Of a stretch of DNA of 64,000 nt, positions 1 to 9,955 are shown piece after piece; within the stretch, counting starts at the first letter, position 1; every line of letters starts with the position of its first letter. A model generated the notes under the pieces. That model did not search any database. It was not told where the DNA came from and saw only the letters and a program-made list of their open reading frames with translations. Origin of the DNA: JAJTGZ01 sp964403525 (GTDB lineage Bacteria > Planctomycetota > Phycisphaerae > Phycisphaerales > UBA1924); the NCBI GenBank assembly GCA_964403525.1, contig CAYOGE010000004.1:108626-172625 (forward strand). Direction: 5' to 3'. A program made the position numbers and the translations under genes.

Positions 1-473
1 TCGCGGTGCACGTCATCGGCGTGAAGTTCCTTCAGAAGCTGGCGCTCGGCGGCGCTGACGGGGGGATCGCGCTGCCGTACCACCGCGCAGAGAAGATGGT
101 GCCTTTTATCGATCTGGCAACGGGACAGCGCGTCGAGCCGCAGAAGAACAACGCGGTGAAGCTCGAGCTGTTCGTGTTCGACGCACTGCCGCTGGCGGAG
201 AAGTCGATCGTGCTTGAGACCGAGCGGGTTGAGGAGTTTGCGCCGATCAAGAACGCTGAGGGTGCGGACTCGCCCGAGTCGTGTCGGCGGATCCAGACCA
301 GGCGCGCGGCGAAGTGGCTGGCGGCGGTCGGCAAGGGGAACCTCGTGCCCGTACGCCCCGACGGCGAGCCGGACTGCACGATAGAGGTTTCTCCGCTGCA
401 CGCGATCGAAGCGGAGGACCTGCGGGCGAAGACGATCAAGCCGATCGCACGGGGGGATGAGGTGATTCTGTGA
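1..473 (+). CDS. UDP-sugar pyrophosphorylase (UDPGP family), C-terminal part
   Basis: Only the end of the gene is in the window; the reading frame is open from base 3 and stops with TGA at 471-473, leaving about 156 residues. The segment 'KLELFVFDALPLAEK' followed by 'EEFAPIKNAEG' matches the conserved C-terminal part of eukaryotic-type UDP-N-acetylhexosamine pyrophosphorylases (UAP1/UDPGP family), which join UTP to a sugar 1-phosphate to give a UDP-sugar for envelope or glycan synthesis. The family is cytosolic. Whether the sugar is GlcNAc-1-P, GalNAc-1-P or Glc-1-P cannot be told from the C-terminus. The in-frame GTG at 6 is internal, not the true start. The following hydrolase gene begins 54 bases downstream on the same strand. 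Confidence 0.8.
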   Translation, partial: AVHVIGVKFLQKLALGGADGGIALPYHRAEKMVPFIDLATGQRVEPQKNNAVKLELFVFDALPLAEKSIVLETERVEEFAPIKNAEGADSPESCRRIQTRRAAKWLAAVGKGNLVPVRPDGEPDCTIEVSPLHAIEAEDLRAKTIKPIARGDEVIL

Positions 474-527
474 GGCGGAAGGCTCGCGCCCGATTGTCTT
501 GTTTCTCCGCGGAGCCGGGAGGGGCTG

Positions 528-1340
528 TTGCCTGACCTCTCTGCACAACTCCCGTCGGCGCTCGCGAAGCAGGCCAAGTGGAAAAGGCTCGGCCCCAACG
601 CCGTCCCTTGCCTGGTTATTCATCCAGACTGGTCGGTGCCGCGTCCTGTCATGGTGTGGATGCACGGACGCACGGTGAACAAGGAACTCGACCCTGGGCG
701 ATACCTGCGCTGGATGCGGGCTGAAGGAGGGGAGGGAGGCGGTATCGCAACGTGCGCGATCGACCTGCCCGGGCACGGGGAGCGCGCAGCGAGCGGATGG
801 GAGGAGCCGGGCCGGACGCTCGAAGTGATCGAGCAGATGGTGGGCGAAGTTGACGGCGTAGTGGATGCACTGGACGCGGCGTACCCCGGCATGTTTGATC
901 TCTCCCGCACGGGGATCGGCGGCATGTCGGCGGGAGGGATCGTCACGCTGCGAAGGCTGTGCGAGCCGCACAGGTACCGCTGCGCTTCGGTCGAGTCAAC
1001 GGTGGGGAACATCGAGTTTTTTTTCCAGCGCGAGGCTGTCTACTCCGCCGGCCAGATCGCCCGAGTAGACCCGATGCGGCGGATTCCGGACTGGCGGCCT
1101 ATTCCGCTCTCGGTCATGCACTCGCGGGCCGACAGTGTCGCCCCAATCGCCGGGATCGAATCGTTCGTGCAGCGGCTGCGGGCTCATTACAGGGCGGCGG
1201 GGGTCGACGAGGAGTTGATCCGGTTCCAAACCTGGCCGGAAACCGGCGCTCCGATGGAGCACAGCGGGTTCGGGCGGGTGGCGGGCGAGGCGAAGGCCAA
1301 GCAAGTTGAGTTCCTGACCCGCTACCTTCTGTCGACATGA
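528..1340 (+). CDS. alpha/beta hydrolase (serine esterase/peptidase-like)
   Basis: A 270-residue protein with the alpha/beta-hydrolase plan. 'VMVWMHGRTVNK' is the oxyanion-hole HG segment near residue 45, 'GIGGMSAGG' is the nucleophile elbow (GxSxG), 'HSRADSVAP' supplies the acid, and 'PMEHSGFG' carries the catalytic histidine. No signal peptide is visible, so it is probably cytosolic. The start is a TTG at 528 with a good GGGAGGGG Shine-Dalgarno just upstream. The stop codon overlaps the ATG of the next gene (ATGA), so it is translationally coupled to an MFS transporter; hydrolase and transporter may handle the same ester or acylated compound, which is inference. The substrate is unknown. 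Confidence 0.8.
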   Translation: MPDLSAQLPSALAKQAKWKRLGPNAVPCLVIHPDWSVPRPVMVWMHGRTVNKELDPGRYLRWMRAEGGEGGGIATCAIDLPGHGERAASGWEEPGRTLEVIEQMVGEVDGVVDALDAAYPGMFDLSRTGIGGMSAGGIVTLRRLCEPHRYRCASVESTVGNIEFFFQREAVYSAGQIARVDPMRRIPDWRPIPLSVMHSRADSVAPIAGIESFVQRLRAHYRAAGVDEELIRFQTWPETGAPMEHSGFGRVAGEAKAKQVEFLTRYLLST

Positions 1341-2716
1341 GCGACACCGCCTCACGCCCAGCAACGCACCCGCCCGTGACCGCGAGTCCGACGACCGAGG
1401 TTCGGAAGCATGGGGCGATCCTCTCGCTCGTGCTTCTCTTAGGGCTCAACCTCCTCAACTACGCCGACCGCTCGGTGTTGTTTGCGGTGCAGCCGCTCAT
1501 GCGGGCCGATCTGATCGCCAGCGATGACCCAGCGGCCAAGACCAAGATGGGCCTGCTTACGACCGCGTTCCTGGTCGTCTACATGGTCGCGGCGCCGCTG
1601 TTTGGACTGCTGGCTGACCGCTGGCGACGCTGGTGGATCGTGGCGATCGGCGTGCTGGGCGCGGGAGTCGCCTCGGCCGGCACCGGCATGGCCCACGCGT
1701 TCGGGCTCGTGCTGGTCATGCGGGCGGTGGTGGGATTGAGCGAGGCGGCCTATGGCCCGGCCGCCCCGACCCTGATCAGCGATTTGTTCCCGGTCTCCCG
1801 CCGCGGCGGTGCGTTGGCGTGGTTCTACATGGCGATCCCCGTCGGCACGGCCCTTGGCTACGTCTATGGCGGGCACATGGCGGCGGCCTTTGGGTGGCGT
1901 GCGGCTTTCTTATGGCTGGTTGCGCCCGCCGTGGCACTCGGGGTCATCTGTTTCTTGATGAAGGAACCCGAGCGGGGCCTCGCCGACGGGGCCAAGAGCC
2001 GCAAGGCAACCTGGGGCGACTACAAGATGATGCTCAAGACACCGAGCTTCATCTACACGTGCGCCGGCATGACGCTGCTGACGTTTGCGCTGGGAGGCAT
2101 GCAGGCCTGGGCGCCGGAACTGTTCGCCTCACGGCTTGCCCCCCACTATCCCGGGCTCTCTGCCGGTGAAGTGCTGTCAAAGGCGACGATGTGGGTCGGC
2201 GCGGTCATCTTGATCACAGGAGTCGTCGCGACGCTGTGCGGCGGGTACCTCGCGGACCGGCTGCGCAAGCGGTGGAGCGGGGCCTACCTGGGCATGTCGG
2301 GCGTTTCGATGCTGATCGCTTTTCCGTTTTTTCTTGGCGCGATGTACGCGCCCTTCCCGCTGGCATGGTATTTCCTCGGCACGGCCTGCTTCTTTCTGTT
2401 CCTCAACACCGGCCCCAGCAACACCGCGCTGGCGAACGTGACGCACCCGGCTGTTCGGTCCAGCGCGTTTGCGCTCAATATTCTCTTCGTGCACGCGCTG
2501 GGTGACGCAATCAGCCCGGCGCTGATGGGGAGCATCGCCGACCGCGTCAAAGCCACCAGCGGCATCACCGATCCGGCCTTGGCCAATGCGCACTCGCTGA
2601 CGTTCGCGTTCTTGCTTGCGGGCTTTGCCATCGTGGCCAGCGGCGTTGTCTGGTTGATCGGTTCTCGTTGGCTGGCCCGCGACACCGAGCTTGCGCCGAC
2701 ACGCCTGGCTTCGTGA
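1337..2716 (+). CDS. MFS transporter
   Basis: A 459-residue major facilitator with about 12 hydrophobic segments and a cytoplasmic N-terminus. 'LNLLNYADRSVLFAVQP' at the start of the first membrane helix and the loop 2-3 signature 'GLLADRWRRW' (residues 90-99) are typical of MFS members that carry organic anions or sugar phosphates (ACS- or Spinster-like). It would exchange or symport a small solute across the inner membrane; the substrate cannot be read from sequence. The ATG overlaps the stop of the upstream hydrolase by four bases. A second MFS gene follows about 120 bases later, so three genes probably form one transcription unit. Confidence 0.85.
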   Translation: MSDTASRPATHPPVTASPTTEVRKHGAILSLVLLLGLNLLNYADRSVLFAVQPLMRADLIASDDPAAKTKMGLLTTAFLVVYMVAAPLFGLLADRWRRWWIVAIGVLGAGVASAGTGMAHAFGLVLVMRAVVGLSEAAYGPAAPTLISDLFPVSRRGGALAWFYMAIPVGTALGYVYGGHMAAAFGWRAAFLWLVAPAVALGVICFLMKEPERGLADGAKSRKATWGDYKMMLKTPSFIYTCAGMTLLTFALGGMQAWAPELFASRLAPHYPGLSAGEVLSKATMWVGAVILITGVVATLCGGYLADRLRKRWSGAYLGMSGVSMLIAFPFFLGAMYAPFPLAWYFLGTACFFLFLNTGPSNTALANVTHPAVRSSAFALNILFVHALGDAISPALMGSIADRVKATSGITDPALANAHSLTFAFLLAGFAIVASGVVWLIGSRWLARDTELAPTRLAS

Positions 2717-2834
2717 GCGCGCTCGCCCTGGCGAGGGCTTCTTTCGATATGCGTCGAAATGATGGCCGCGGGCGTGCTACTGTGGGCACTTGTCGCAGGC
2801 TGTCGTTCAACCAGTCGCTGAGGGGTGGAGCTCT

Positions 2835-4061
2835 GTGCCGCGGTGGCGCGTGGTGGTGCACGTGGCCGCGCTGGTGCTCTGCTGGTCGACGGTGCAGGCG
2901 ACGGACCTGCTTATGCCGGTGATCGCTCGAAAGACGTTCGGCGCGACGGGCTGGCAGGTGCTGCTGATCACCGCAGCGCCGATGGTGTTGATGGTGCTCT
3001 CGATCTTCTGGGCCGACCGGCTGAAGCGGATGGGCCTGACGAAATACCTGGTGGTCTACTGGGCGATCGCCATGCTGCCGATGGCGCTGCTGTCGTTTGC
3101 GCAGGGCTACTGGTGGATAGGGCTGGTCTACCTGGCATCGTGCTGTGGCAAAGCCGCCTGGCCGGTGGTCAACGGCGAGATCCTCAAGCTGATCTACCCC
3201 GACTCTGTGCGCGGGCGGGTCTACGGCGCGGTGACGACCGCGTCCCTTGCGGTTTCAGGGTTGATCTCGTGGGGCCTTGGTGAGTGGCTGCACGTTAACG
3301 AACAGGCTTTCCGGATCTTCTTCCCGATCCTTGTCGTGCTGCAACTGGCGGGCGTGCTGACGTTCTCGTGGATCGCCGAGCGCGCGGGCGCCTTCGCGTC
3401 GCGTGTGCTGGCAGACCCGCACGAAGGGCACGTTCTCAAGCGCATCGTCGAGCCGCTCACCCACACGCGCGAGGTGCTGAAGAACGACAACGTGTTCGCC
3501 CGCTACGAGGCGGCGTTTATGACCTACGGCATCGGCTGGATGGTCTTCTACGCGCTGCTGCCGCTGATCGGCACCGACGGTCTCAAGATGACGTACGAGC
3601 AGCTGGGTACGGCCGCGTTCATGCCGTTCCAGATCTCACGCGCCGTCTTCACGTTTGTGGGTGGCTGGGCGATGGACCGCTACGGCGCGATGCGCACCTG
3701 CATGGCATCGTTTGCGATCTACACCCTTGTGCCGCTGCTGCTGGCGGGTGCAAACGGCATCCCGGCGATGACCGTCGCCTGCATCGTCTGGGGAATCGCC
3801 GCCGCGGGTGTTGACGCGGGGTGGATGCTCGGGCCGGTCACCCTCGCGCCGAGCCGCCAGAAAGTTCCTCAGTACGTGGCGATCCACGCGACGATGGTGG
3901 GCGTGCGGGGGTCGCTGTTTCAATTCGCGGGGATGGGGCTCTACATGGCGACCGGGAGCTTCAAGCTCCCGCTGATCATCGCAGCGGCGAGCTTTGTCTG
4001 GGCGAGCTGGCAGATGCACCGCCTCAAGCAGTTGGTCGGCAACAACCCCAATATCCGCTAA
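2835..4061 (+). CDS. MFS transporter, second copy
   Basis: A 408-residue membrane protein with about 12 hydrophobic spans. It is only distantly similar to the preceding transporter, so the pair does not look like a recent duplication. Segments such as 'IYPDSVRGRVYGAVTTASL' and 'WAMDRYGAMRT' fit the central and second-half MFS loops. The chosen start is GTG at 2835, with GGGGTGGAG ending four bases upstream; a TTG at 2790 in the same frame would add 15 residues but has no ribosome site. The gene is tail-to-tail with homogentisate dioxygenase, with 11 bases between the two stop codons and no room for a separate terminator. The substrate is unknown. Confidence 0.8.
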   Translation: MPRWRVVVHVAALVLCWSTVQATDLLMPVIARKTFGATGWQVLLITAAPMVLMVLSIFWADRLKRMGLTKYLVVYWAIAMLPMALLSFAQGYWWIGLVYLASCCGKAAWPVVNGEILKLIYPDSVRGRVYGAVTTASLAVSGLISWGLGEWLHVNEQAFRIFFPILVVLQLAGVLTFSWIAERAGAFASRVLADPHEGHVLKRIVEPLTHTREVLKNDNVFARYEAAFMTYGIGWMVFYALLPLIGTDGLKMTYEQLGTAAFMPFQISRAVFTFVGGWAMDRYGAMRTCMASFAIYTLVPLLLAGANGIPAMTVACIVWGIAAAGVDAGWMLGPVTLAPSRQKVPQYVAIHATMVGVRGSLFQFAGMGLYMATGSFKLPLIIAAASFVWASWQMHRLKQLVGNNPNIR

Positions 4062-4072
4062 ACACCCGCACG

Positions 4073-5572
4073 CTACGGCTTGACGGCTCCGTTTGCCGGT
4101 GGCGCAGGGTCCGGAGCCCAGACGTTTCCCGGCTTGGTGTCACCCGGTGCCGCCTTCGGCGCTGTGACGGTGTTGTCGTAGACATCCACCAGGTCTCCGA
4201 ACCGGTGGCTGATCACCTGTTTCGGCTTGGGGTCGGCGTCCATCATGTTCCCGCCCACCGGCTCGTGCTTCTTCAGGCGTGGGAAGTGCTCACCCTCCCA
4301 GCTCGCCGGGTACTTCATGTCCTCCAGGCCGAGGGCGGCCTTGGTGGGGAAGAGCGGCCTGAACGTGTCGCACATGACCGCCAACTCGCCGGTGTACGTG
4401 TGGGCCATCGAAGCCTCGATGGTCCCGGGGTGCGGCCCGTGTGGGATGCCCTGCGGGTGGAGCGTGAGCGAGCCGACTTCGATCCCCTTGCGGCTGCCGA
4501 AGTTCCCTTCGACGTAGTAGAGGACCTCGTCGCTGTCGATGTTCGAGTGGTTGTAAGGGACCTTGATCGCCTGCGGGTGGTAGTCGAGCATCCGCGGGCA
4601 GAACGAGCAGATGACGAAGTTGTGAGCTTCAAACGTCTGGTGGATCGGCGGCGGCATGTGCAGCTTGCCGGTGATCGGGCTGAAGTCGTCGATGTTGAAC
4701 GCGTAGGGGTAGTAGCAGCCGTCCCAGCCCACGATATCGAGCGGGTGGTAGTGGTACGTGTAGCTGTGCATGCGGTCACGCGCTTTTACGCGCACCTCAT
4801 ACTCGCCGTAGCTCTCGTCGTACATCGGCAGCCCGGATTCCGGGTCGTGCACCGGCAGGCGCAGGTCACGCTCGCAGTACGGCGCGTGCTCGAGGAACTG
4901 GCTCGTCGTCTTGCTCACATACCGCGGCGGCGGCCCGATGTGGCTGCCGTTGGTCGTTTCGATCAGCAGGTACTTGCCCAGCGGCATCGACTCGCGGGTC
5001 CAGTTGTCCGGAGCCCCCGCTGGCTTCCAACCCGCCGGCGCGTGCTGCCCGTTGCTCCCCGCCTTGCCAGAGGCCGGCTTCCCCGCCTCATCCCACACCA
5101 GCCTGTAGATCACGCCCTTGGGGATGATCAGGTAGTCCTTCAGCCCAAACGGAATGGCCCCCATCATCGTGTAGCACACGCCGCTGCCGTAGTGGATGAA
5201 GAGGCACTCGTCCCCCTGCCCGTTCTTGTAGTGGTAGCCCATCTGCTCAACGGGGTTGCAGACCGCCATCTCGCAGTCCGCGTTGCCGAACAGGATTACG
5301 CGCCCGGTGACCGCGTCGCCGTGCGCCGGGATCGGCGCACTCTTGACGTGGCGCATGCGCATCGTGTCCTGTTCTACGTACTCGGCCTTGGTTGAGTAGA
5401 GCGTCTTCCACCCGTAGACCTGGGTCGGCGGGTTGATGTGGTACATCGTGCTCGACGGGCCCGAGAAGCCCTCTGTTCCGAAGAGCTCTTCGGAGTAGAG
5501 CACGCCGTCGGGCCGGCGGAACTGCACGTGACGCTTCTTGGGGATCGTGCCGACGCGGTAGTAGTGAGGCAT
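4073..5572 (-). CDS. hmgA: homogentisate 1,2-dioxygenase
   Basis: A 499-residue protein matching homogentisate 1,2-dioxygenase, the iron(II) cupin enzyme that opens the aromatic ring of homogentisate to maleylacetoacetate in tyrosine and phenylalanine breakdown. The core 'GWDGCYYPYAFNIDDF' and the metal-binding part 'HSNIDSDEVLYYVEGNF' followed by 'HPQGIPHGPHPG' contain the His, acidic and His ligands expected for the family. Length is slightly above the usual 430-450 residues because of a proline/alanine-rich C-terminal tail and a roughly 30-residue insert around 'KPASGKAGSNGQHAPAG'. It is cytosolic. No other homogentisate pathway gene is adjacent. It is convergent with the MFS gene at 2835-4061. 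Confidence 0.92.
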   Translation of the reverse strand: MPHYYRVGTIPKKRHVQFRRPDGVLYSEELFGTEGFSGPSSTMYHINPPTQVYGWKTLYSTKAEYVEQDTMRMRHVKSAPIPAHGDAVTGRVILFGNADCEMAVCNPVEQMGYHYKNGQGDECLFIHYGSGVCYTMMGAIPFGLKDYLIIPKGVIYRLVWDEAGKPASGKAGSNGQHAPAGWKPAGAPDNWTRESMPLGKYLLIETTNGSHIGPPPRYVSKTTSQFLEHAPYCERDLRLPVHDPESGLPMYDESYGEYEVRVKARDRMHSYTYHYHPLDIVGWDGCYYPYAFNIDDFSPITGKLHMPPPIHQTFEAHNFVICSFCPRMLDYHPQAIKVPYNHSNIDSDEVLYYVEGNFGSRKGIEVGSLTLHPQGIPHGPHPGTIEASMAHTYTGELAVMCDTFRPLFPTKAALGLEDMKYPASWEGEHFPRLKKHEPVGGNMMDADPKPKQVISHRFGDLVDVYDNTVTAPKAAPGDTKPGNVWAPDPAPPANGAVKP

Positions 5573-5614
5573 AGCGCAATACTAGAACGGTGGGTATCGG
5601 CCGCGGCCAGCGGG

Positions 5615-6166
5615 TCAGTCGGCGGTGGGGTCGACGAATTTAATCCTTGTAGAGGACTTCCAGCCGCGTGCAAGATCGGACCAGAGGTGGTCGGCAGCGG
5701 GGAGGGAGAGGGCTTCGCCGAATCGCCAGCGACGGTAGCGGCCGAAGACATAGAACCTAGTGGAGACCCGCTTGCCGTTGCGCGTGTTCATCTGTTCGAC
5801 GCGTTCGACCTTGCGGACATCCGCAACGGCCATGCGTTTGGTGTAAACAAACGGGCCGGCTCGCTGGCAAAGCACAAGCTCGTTGGAGGAAATGGTCAAT
5901 TCACAGGAGCCAAAGCCGAGCCAGAGCACGCCGTGCAGCGCTCCGAGCCCCATTAGCAGACAAAGAAACGAGAAGACCCACTTACCGATGCTCGGCGGTG
6001 CGAAGTTGACGAAGGCTGCTGAGCCAGCGAGAAGCGCCGCCGCGAGAAGGAGGGCGAAGGCTGCGGAGATCGGTTTTTGGATACGGACACCGACACGAAG
6101 TCTGCGGCCGTCATCGATACGCCACACTTCGGGGGCCGACTCTGCGCCGCGCAGGGAAAGGCTCAT
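5615..6166 (-). CDS. small membrane protein of unknown function
   Basis: A 183-residue protein with two hydrophobic helices (about residues 32-53 and 62-84) followed by a soluble C-terminal half rich in beta-strand-like stretches ('CELTISSNELVLCQRAG', 'STRFYVFGRYRRWRFG'). This layout resembles bacterial two-helix proteins with a PH-like cytoplasmic domain, but I do not recognise a named family. Its ATG overlaps the stop of gmhA by four bases, so the two are co-translated. That coupling to a lipopolysaccharide-sugar enzyme hints at an envelope role, which is inference only. Confidence 0.65.
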   Translation of the reverse strand: MSLSLRGAESAPEVWRIDDGRRLRVGVRIQKPISAAFALLLAAALLAGSAAFVNFAPPSIGKWVFSFLCLLMGLGALHGVLWLGFGSCELTISSNELVLCQRAGPFVYTKRMAVADVRKVERVEQMNTRNGKRVSTRFYVFGRYRRWRFGEALSLPAADHLWSDLARGWKSSTRIKFVDPTAD

Positions 6167-6738
6167 GCGTGCCCGAGGAGCTTCTCAATCCCCTCGCACC
6201 ATGCGTGCAGAATGAGCATGTGCAGTTCCTGGATGCGGTCGCTCGTCTGCCCCGGCACGACGATCTCATTCAGGCACTTGCCCTTGAGCGCGCCCCCACC
6301 CTTGCCCAGCAGCGCGATGGTCTGCATCTGCCGCTCCTTCCCCGCCTCAACCGCTTTGAGAATGTTGGCTGAGTTTCCGCTGGTGGAGAGCACGATCAGC
6401 ACGTCCCCCGGCCTGCCCAGGGCGAGCACCCAGCGCGAGAAGACGTGGTCGAAGCCGTAGTCGTTGGCGGTGCAGGTGATGTGCCCGGCGTCGGTGCAGG
6501 CGATCGCGGCGATGGGCGGGCGGTCGGCACGGAAGCGGCCGGTCAACTCCTCCGCGAAGTGATTGGCGTCGCAGGAACTGCCGCCGTTGCCGCAGATCAT
6601 CACCTTGCCGCCGGCCTTAATGCTGACGGCCATGGTGGCGCAGGCGGCGGAGCAGGCGTCGAGCGCGGCCTGGTCGGCCATCAGCGTGTCGAGCGCGGCG
6701 CGGGCGTCGGCGAGGGATTGGTCGAGTCGGAAGGGCAT
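6163..6738 (-). CDS. gmhA: phosphoheptose isomerase (SIS domain)
   Basis: A 191-residue single SIS-domain protein. 'VMICGNGGSSCDANHFAEELTGRF' (split here only by description; key residues GNGGS, D, H, E) and 'VLIVLSTSGNSANIL' are the sugar-phosphate-binding loops of GmhA-type isomerases, and the near-C-terminal 'QELHMLILHAWCE' carries the conserved metal-binding histidine. The reaction is sedoheptulose 7-phosphate to D-glycero-manno-heptose 7-phosphate, the first step to ADP-heptose for lipopolysaccharide core. It acts in the cytosol as a tetramer. The pyrimidine-rich sequence before the ATG gives no Shine-Dalgarno. It overlaps the downstream membrane protein gene and is separated from clpX by a terminator and a dispersed repeat. 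Confidence 0.88.
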   Translation of the reverse strand: MPFRLDQSLADARAALDTLMADQAALDACSAACATMAVSIKAGGKVMICGNGGSSCDANHFAEELTGRFRADRPPIAAIACTDAGHITCTANDYGFDHVFSRWVLALGRPGDVLIVLSTSGNSANILKAVEAGKERQMQTIALLGKGGGALKGKCLNEIVVPGQTSDRIQELHMLILHAWCEGIEKLLGHA

Positions 6739-6772
6739 CGGGGGAGGGTAGTGGGTGCACGGGACAAATGAA

Positions 6773-6795
6773 AACGCCCGGCTGGGCCGGGCGTT
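6773..6795 (-). terminator. intrinsic terminator downstream of clpX
   Basis: Perfect 10-bp inverted repeat AACGCCCGGC / GCCGGGCGTT with a 3-base loop. Read on the minus strand it is followed by TTTTCATTT, the expected uridine tract, so it would end the clpX transcript before gmhA. Confidence 0.8.
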
Positions 6796-6811
6796 GGAAG
6801 TCAGAAATGCA

Positions 6812-6868
6812 CCCTCATCCGCCCTCGCCGAGCCTCGGGCACCTTCTCCCAGCGGAGCTGGGAGAAGG
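6812..6868 (-). repeat. dispersed two-hairpin intergenic repeat, copy 1
   Basis: Read on the minus strand: CCTTCTCCCAGC-loop-GCTGGGAGAAGG (12-bp perfect hairpin), then GTGCC, a weaker GC-rich hairpin, then GCGGATGAGGG. The same frame recurs at 22673-22730 downstream of the RNase Y gene. Conserved ends with compensating hairpin arms point to a REP-like dispersed element. Confidence 0.75.
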
Positions 6869-6873
6869 ACAAA

Positions 6874-8187
<1,314 letters not shown>

Positions 8188-8321
8188 GCGGTGGTCTCTC
8201 GTCTTTCAATGGGCGCGCACACACTCCATACGCACGCCCGGTGCTTGTGGATCGACAGTGTATCGGCACGATCGCGGCGTGGCTCGAACGGGTCCACACA
8301 TTCGGTGTTGGACCCGACCGG

Positions 8322-8672
8322 TTATTCCGGCCGCGGGGACCTCTGATCCGGGGAACCCTTTATCCGTGGAGCGGATGCCGGGCGCGGGGCGGCCGGTTGT
8401 TCCTGGTGCAGCGACCCCTTACCGGGGACGGTGGACTTCATCCTTGCCGCCATCCGCGTCCGGAGAGCCTGAAACTCGGTGTCGGAGAGCTTCCCGCTCG
8501 CGTGCAGCTTGCGGAAATCGTCCATGATCATCCCTGCGGCGGGTGGAGACTCCGAGCTGAGCACCCGCTTACGCACAATCAAAATGACCACCGTGGCGAC
8601 AAAGATCGCTCCGATCACCAGCAGCACAAGCGTGATCAGCCGGGTGGTGTCAGACTGTGCCAGGGTGATCAA
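8322..8672 (-). CDS. small membrane protein with SHOCT-like C-terminal motif
   Basis: A 116-residue protein starting with TTG. One membrane helix lies at about residues 11-33, followed by a cytoplasmic helical motif 'FRKLHASGKLSDTEFQALR' that resembles the SHOCT/short C-terminal oligomerisation motif (L..G.ls.eEF...K). The tail is Pro/Ser-rich and probably disordered. It lies 38 bases after the end of the gene at 8711-9463, on the same strand, and 134 bases before clpX. Function is unknown; a role as an oligomerising membrane accessory is only suggested by the motif. Confidence 0.6.
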   Translation of the reverse strand: MITLAQSDTTRLITLVLLVIGAIFVATVVILIVRKRVLSSESPPAAGMIMDDFRKLHASGKLSDTEFQALRTRMAARMKSTVPGKGSLHQEQPAAPRPASAPRIKGSPDQRSPRPE

Positions 8673-8710
8673 GATCGGTTCCAGTTCAAGGCCGTGCCTG
8701 GCCCGGTGCG

Positions 8711-9463
8711 TCAGAGGTTATTGGTCGTGATCACCTGGTGGATCGGCCTGAGCAGGTACGGGATGACCCGTGACTCAATCGTTTCCTCGCCGGACGCCGC
8801 GAGCGTGCGGAGCGCGTCGGGCAACTGCTTGATATCGTCGAGCACGCCGTACTTGCGCAGGGCGCAGATCACCGTAATCGGTGCGGCGGGCGCGTCGTCT
8901 GATTTGGGCGCCCTGCCCGGCCTGGTCTTCACCTCAAACTGCACCTGCAGTTCGGCGTCCTCGGTCAGGGCGAGGCCGAACACCGGTTGAAAGCTCGTGG
9001 GTATCGCGTTCTTGATGTTCAGCAGCGAGGCGAGCGGGCCCGTGCCGACCAGCGCATCGGCAACGATCGCGTCGTGGTTTCCACCGGCGGGGAGGTCAAA
9101 GCCGTAGACCAACTCGAGGTAATCGATATCCAGCGGGCTGATCGAGAGGTAATTGGGCGCGACATCGACCACCAGCCGGTGGAGTTTCAGGCCGTCCGCC
9201 AACGAGGCCGGGTTTACGTCGCCGGTGCGGATCGAACTCTTGCGCACGCCGATCCAACGCTGCGACTGGTCTCCATCCTCGCCGCCGCCCTCAAGGGCCA
9301 GTTCGTTGTCATAGCGGCGGAACCGGTTCATCTCCGGCCGATCGCGGCGGATGCGCTCAAACAGTGGCAAGACCGTGTCCCGGTTCGTCGGGAGGTCCAT
9401 CTTCACCTGCAGCCGCATGTTGACGTAGAAGTCTGAAGTAAACGCGTTATAACTTTCGGGCAT
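8711..9463 (-). CDS. conserved-looking protein of unknown function
   Basis: A 250-residue soluble protein with no signal peptide or membrane helix and no family I recognise. The preferred start is the ATG at 9463 ('MPESYNAFTSDFYVNM'); an upstream GTG-type extension to 9520 would run into low-complexity sequence. The middle part ('LVVDVAPNYLSISPLDIDYLELVYGFD') reads as a well-ordered alpha/beta fold, and the codon pattern is that of a real gene. It is divergent from the lipoprotein gene at 9542 and is followed by the SHOCT-like protein on the same strand. Confidence 0.65.
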   Translation of the reverse strand: MPESYNAFTSDFYVNMRLQVKMDLPTNRDTVLPLFERIRRDRPEMNRFRRYDNELALEGGGEDGDQSQRWIGVRKSSIRTGDVNPASLADGLKLHRLVVDVAPNYLSISPLDIDYLELVYGFDLPAGGNHDAIVADALVGTGPLASLLNIKNAIPTSFQPVFGLALTEDAELQVQFEVKTRPGRAPKSDDAPAAPITVICALRKYGVLDDIKQLPDALRTLAASGEETIESRVIPYLLRPIHQVITTNNL

Positions 9464-9541
9464 CGTTAGGGTCTCTCGCTGCGTTCTGCTTCCGTCGGCA
9501 GGTGACCCGGAAGGATACACCTCCGGCTGGAGGTATCACCC

Positions 9542-9925
9542 GTGCTCAAAGCTGCAGGTTCAGTCGCACTCGCGTGCTTCCTGGTTGGTTGCTGTGCCCG
9601 CCCGCAGACCAACGGCGATCCGTCGGCCGCGCCGGCCACAGTCGCAGCGCCGGCCTCGCCGGCGGTGGCCAACCGCGTTTCGGAGCCGCCCCCCACCTCA
9701 GCAAACCCGGTCGCGCCGTCAGCCGACGGCTTCGCCGCGACAATCAACCGCTACTGCCCCATCATGCAAAGGTCCAGGCTTAGCGCCACCACCATGGTTG
9801 ATCTGGTCACGGAGTTTGAAGGGCAGACCGTCGGATTCTGCTGCGAAGACTGCCGCGACGCGTGGCAGTCAATGGATGACAGCGAGCGACGCGAACGCCT
9901 GAAGACCGTGCTCGCGAAGAGATAG
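9542..9925 (+). CDS. lipoprotein with YHS/TRASH-like metal-binding motif
   Basis: A 127-residue protein. The GTG start has a strong GGAGG eight bases upstream. The N-terminus is a lipoprotein signal with lipobox 'FLVGC' (Cys17), followed by an Ala/Pro-rich linker to about residue 62. The C-terminal 60 residues have 'NRYCPIM' and 'VGFCCEDCRDAW', the spacing of YHS or TRASH domains that bind copper or other heavy metals through cysteines. It would be anchored in the periplasm or on the outer membrane and could buffer or deliver a metal. Metal identity is inference. It is a single-gene unit facing the gene at 9956-11197. Confidence 0.75.
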   Translation: MLKAAGSVALACFLVGCCARPQTNGDPSAAPATVAAPASPAVANRVSEPPPTSANPVAPSADGFAATINRYCPIMQRSRLSATTMVDLVTEFEGQTVGFCCEDCRDAWQSMDDSERRERLKTVLAKR

Positions 9926-9955
9926 TCGCTGCGCACCGCACGCACGGCCCAACGA

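Noticed and set aside
1337..4061. Recent tandem duplication of MFS transporters
   Set aside because: The two proteins share only the general fold and show no extended similarity at sequence level.
3821..5395. 524-codon open frame on the plus strand
   Set aside because: It is antisense to homogentisate dioxygenase, Arg/Val-rich without domain motifs, and arises from the high GC content of the real gene.
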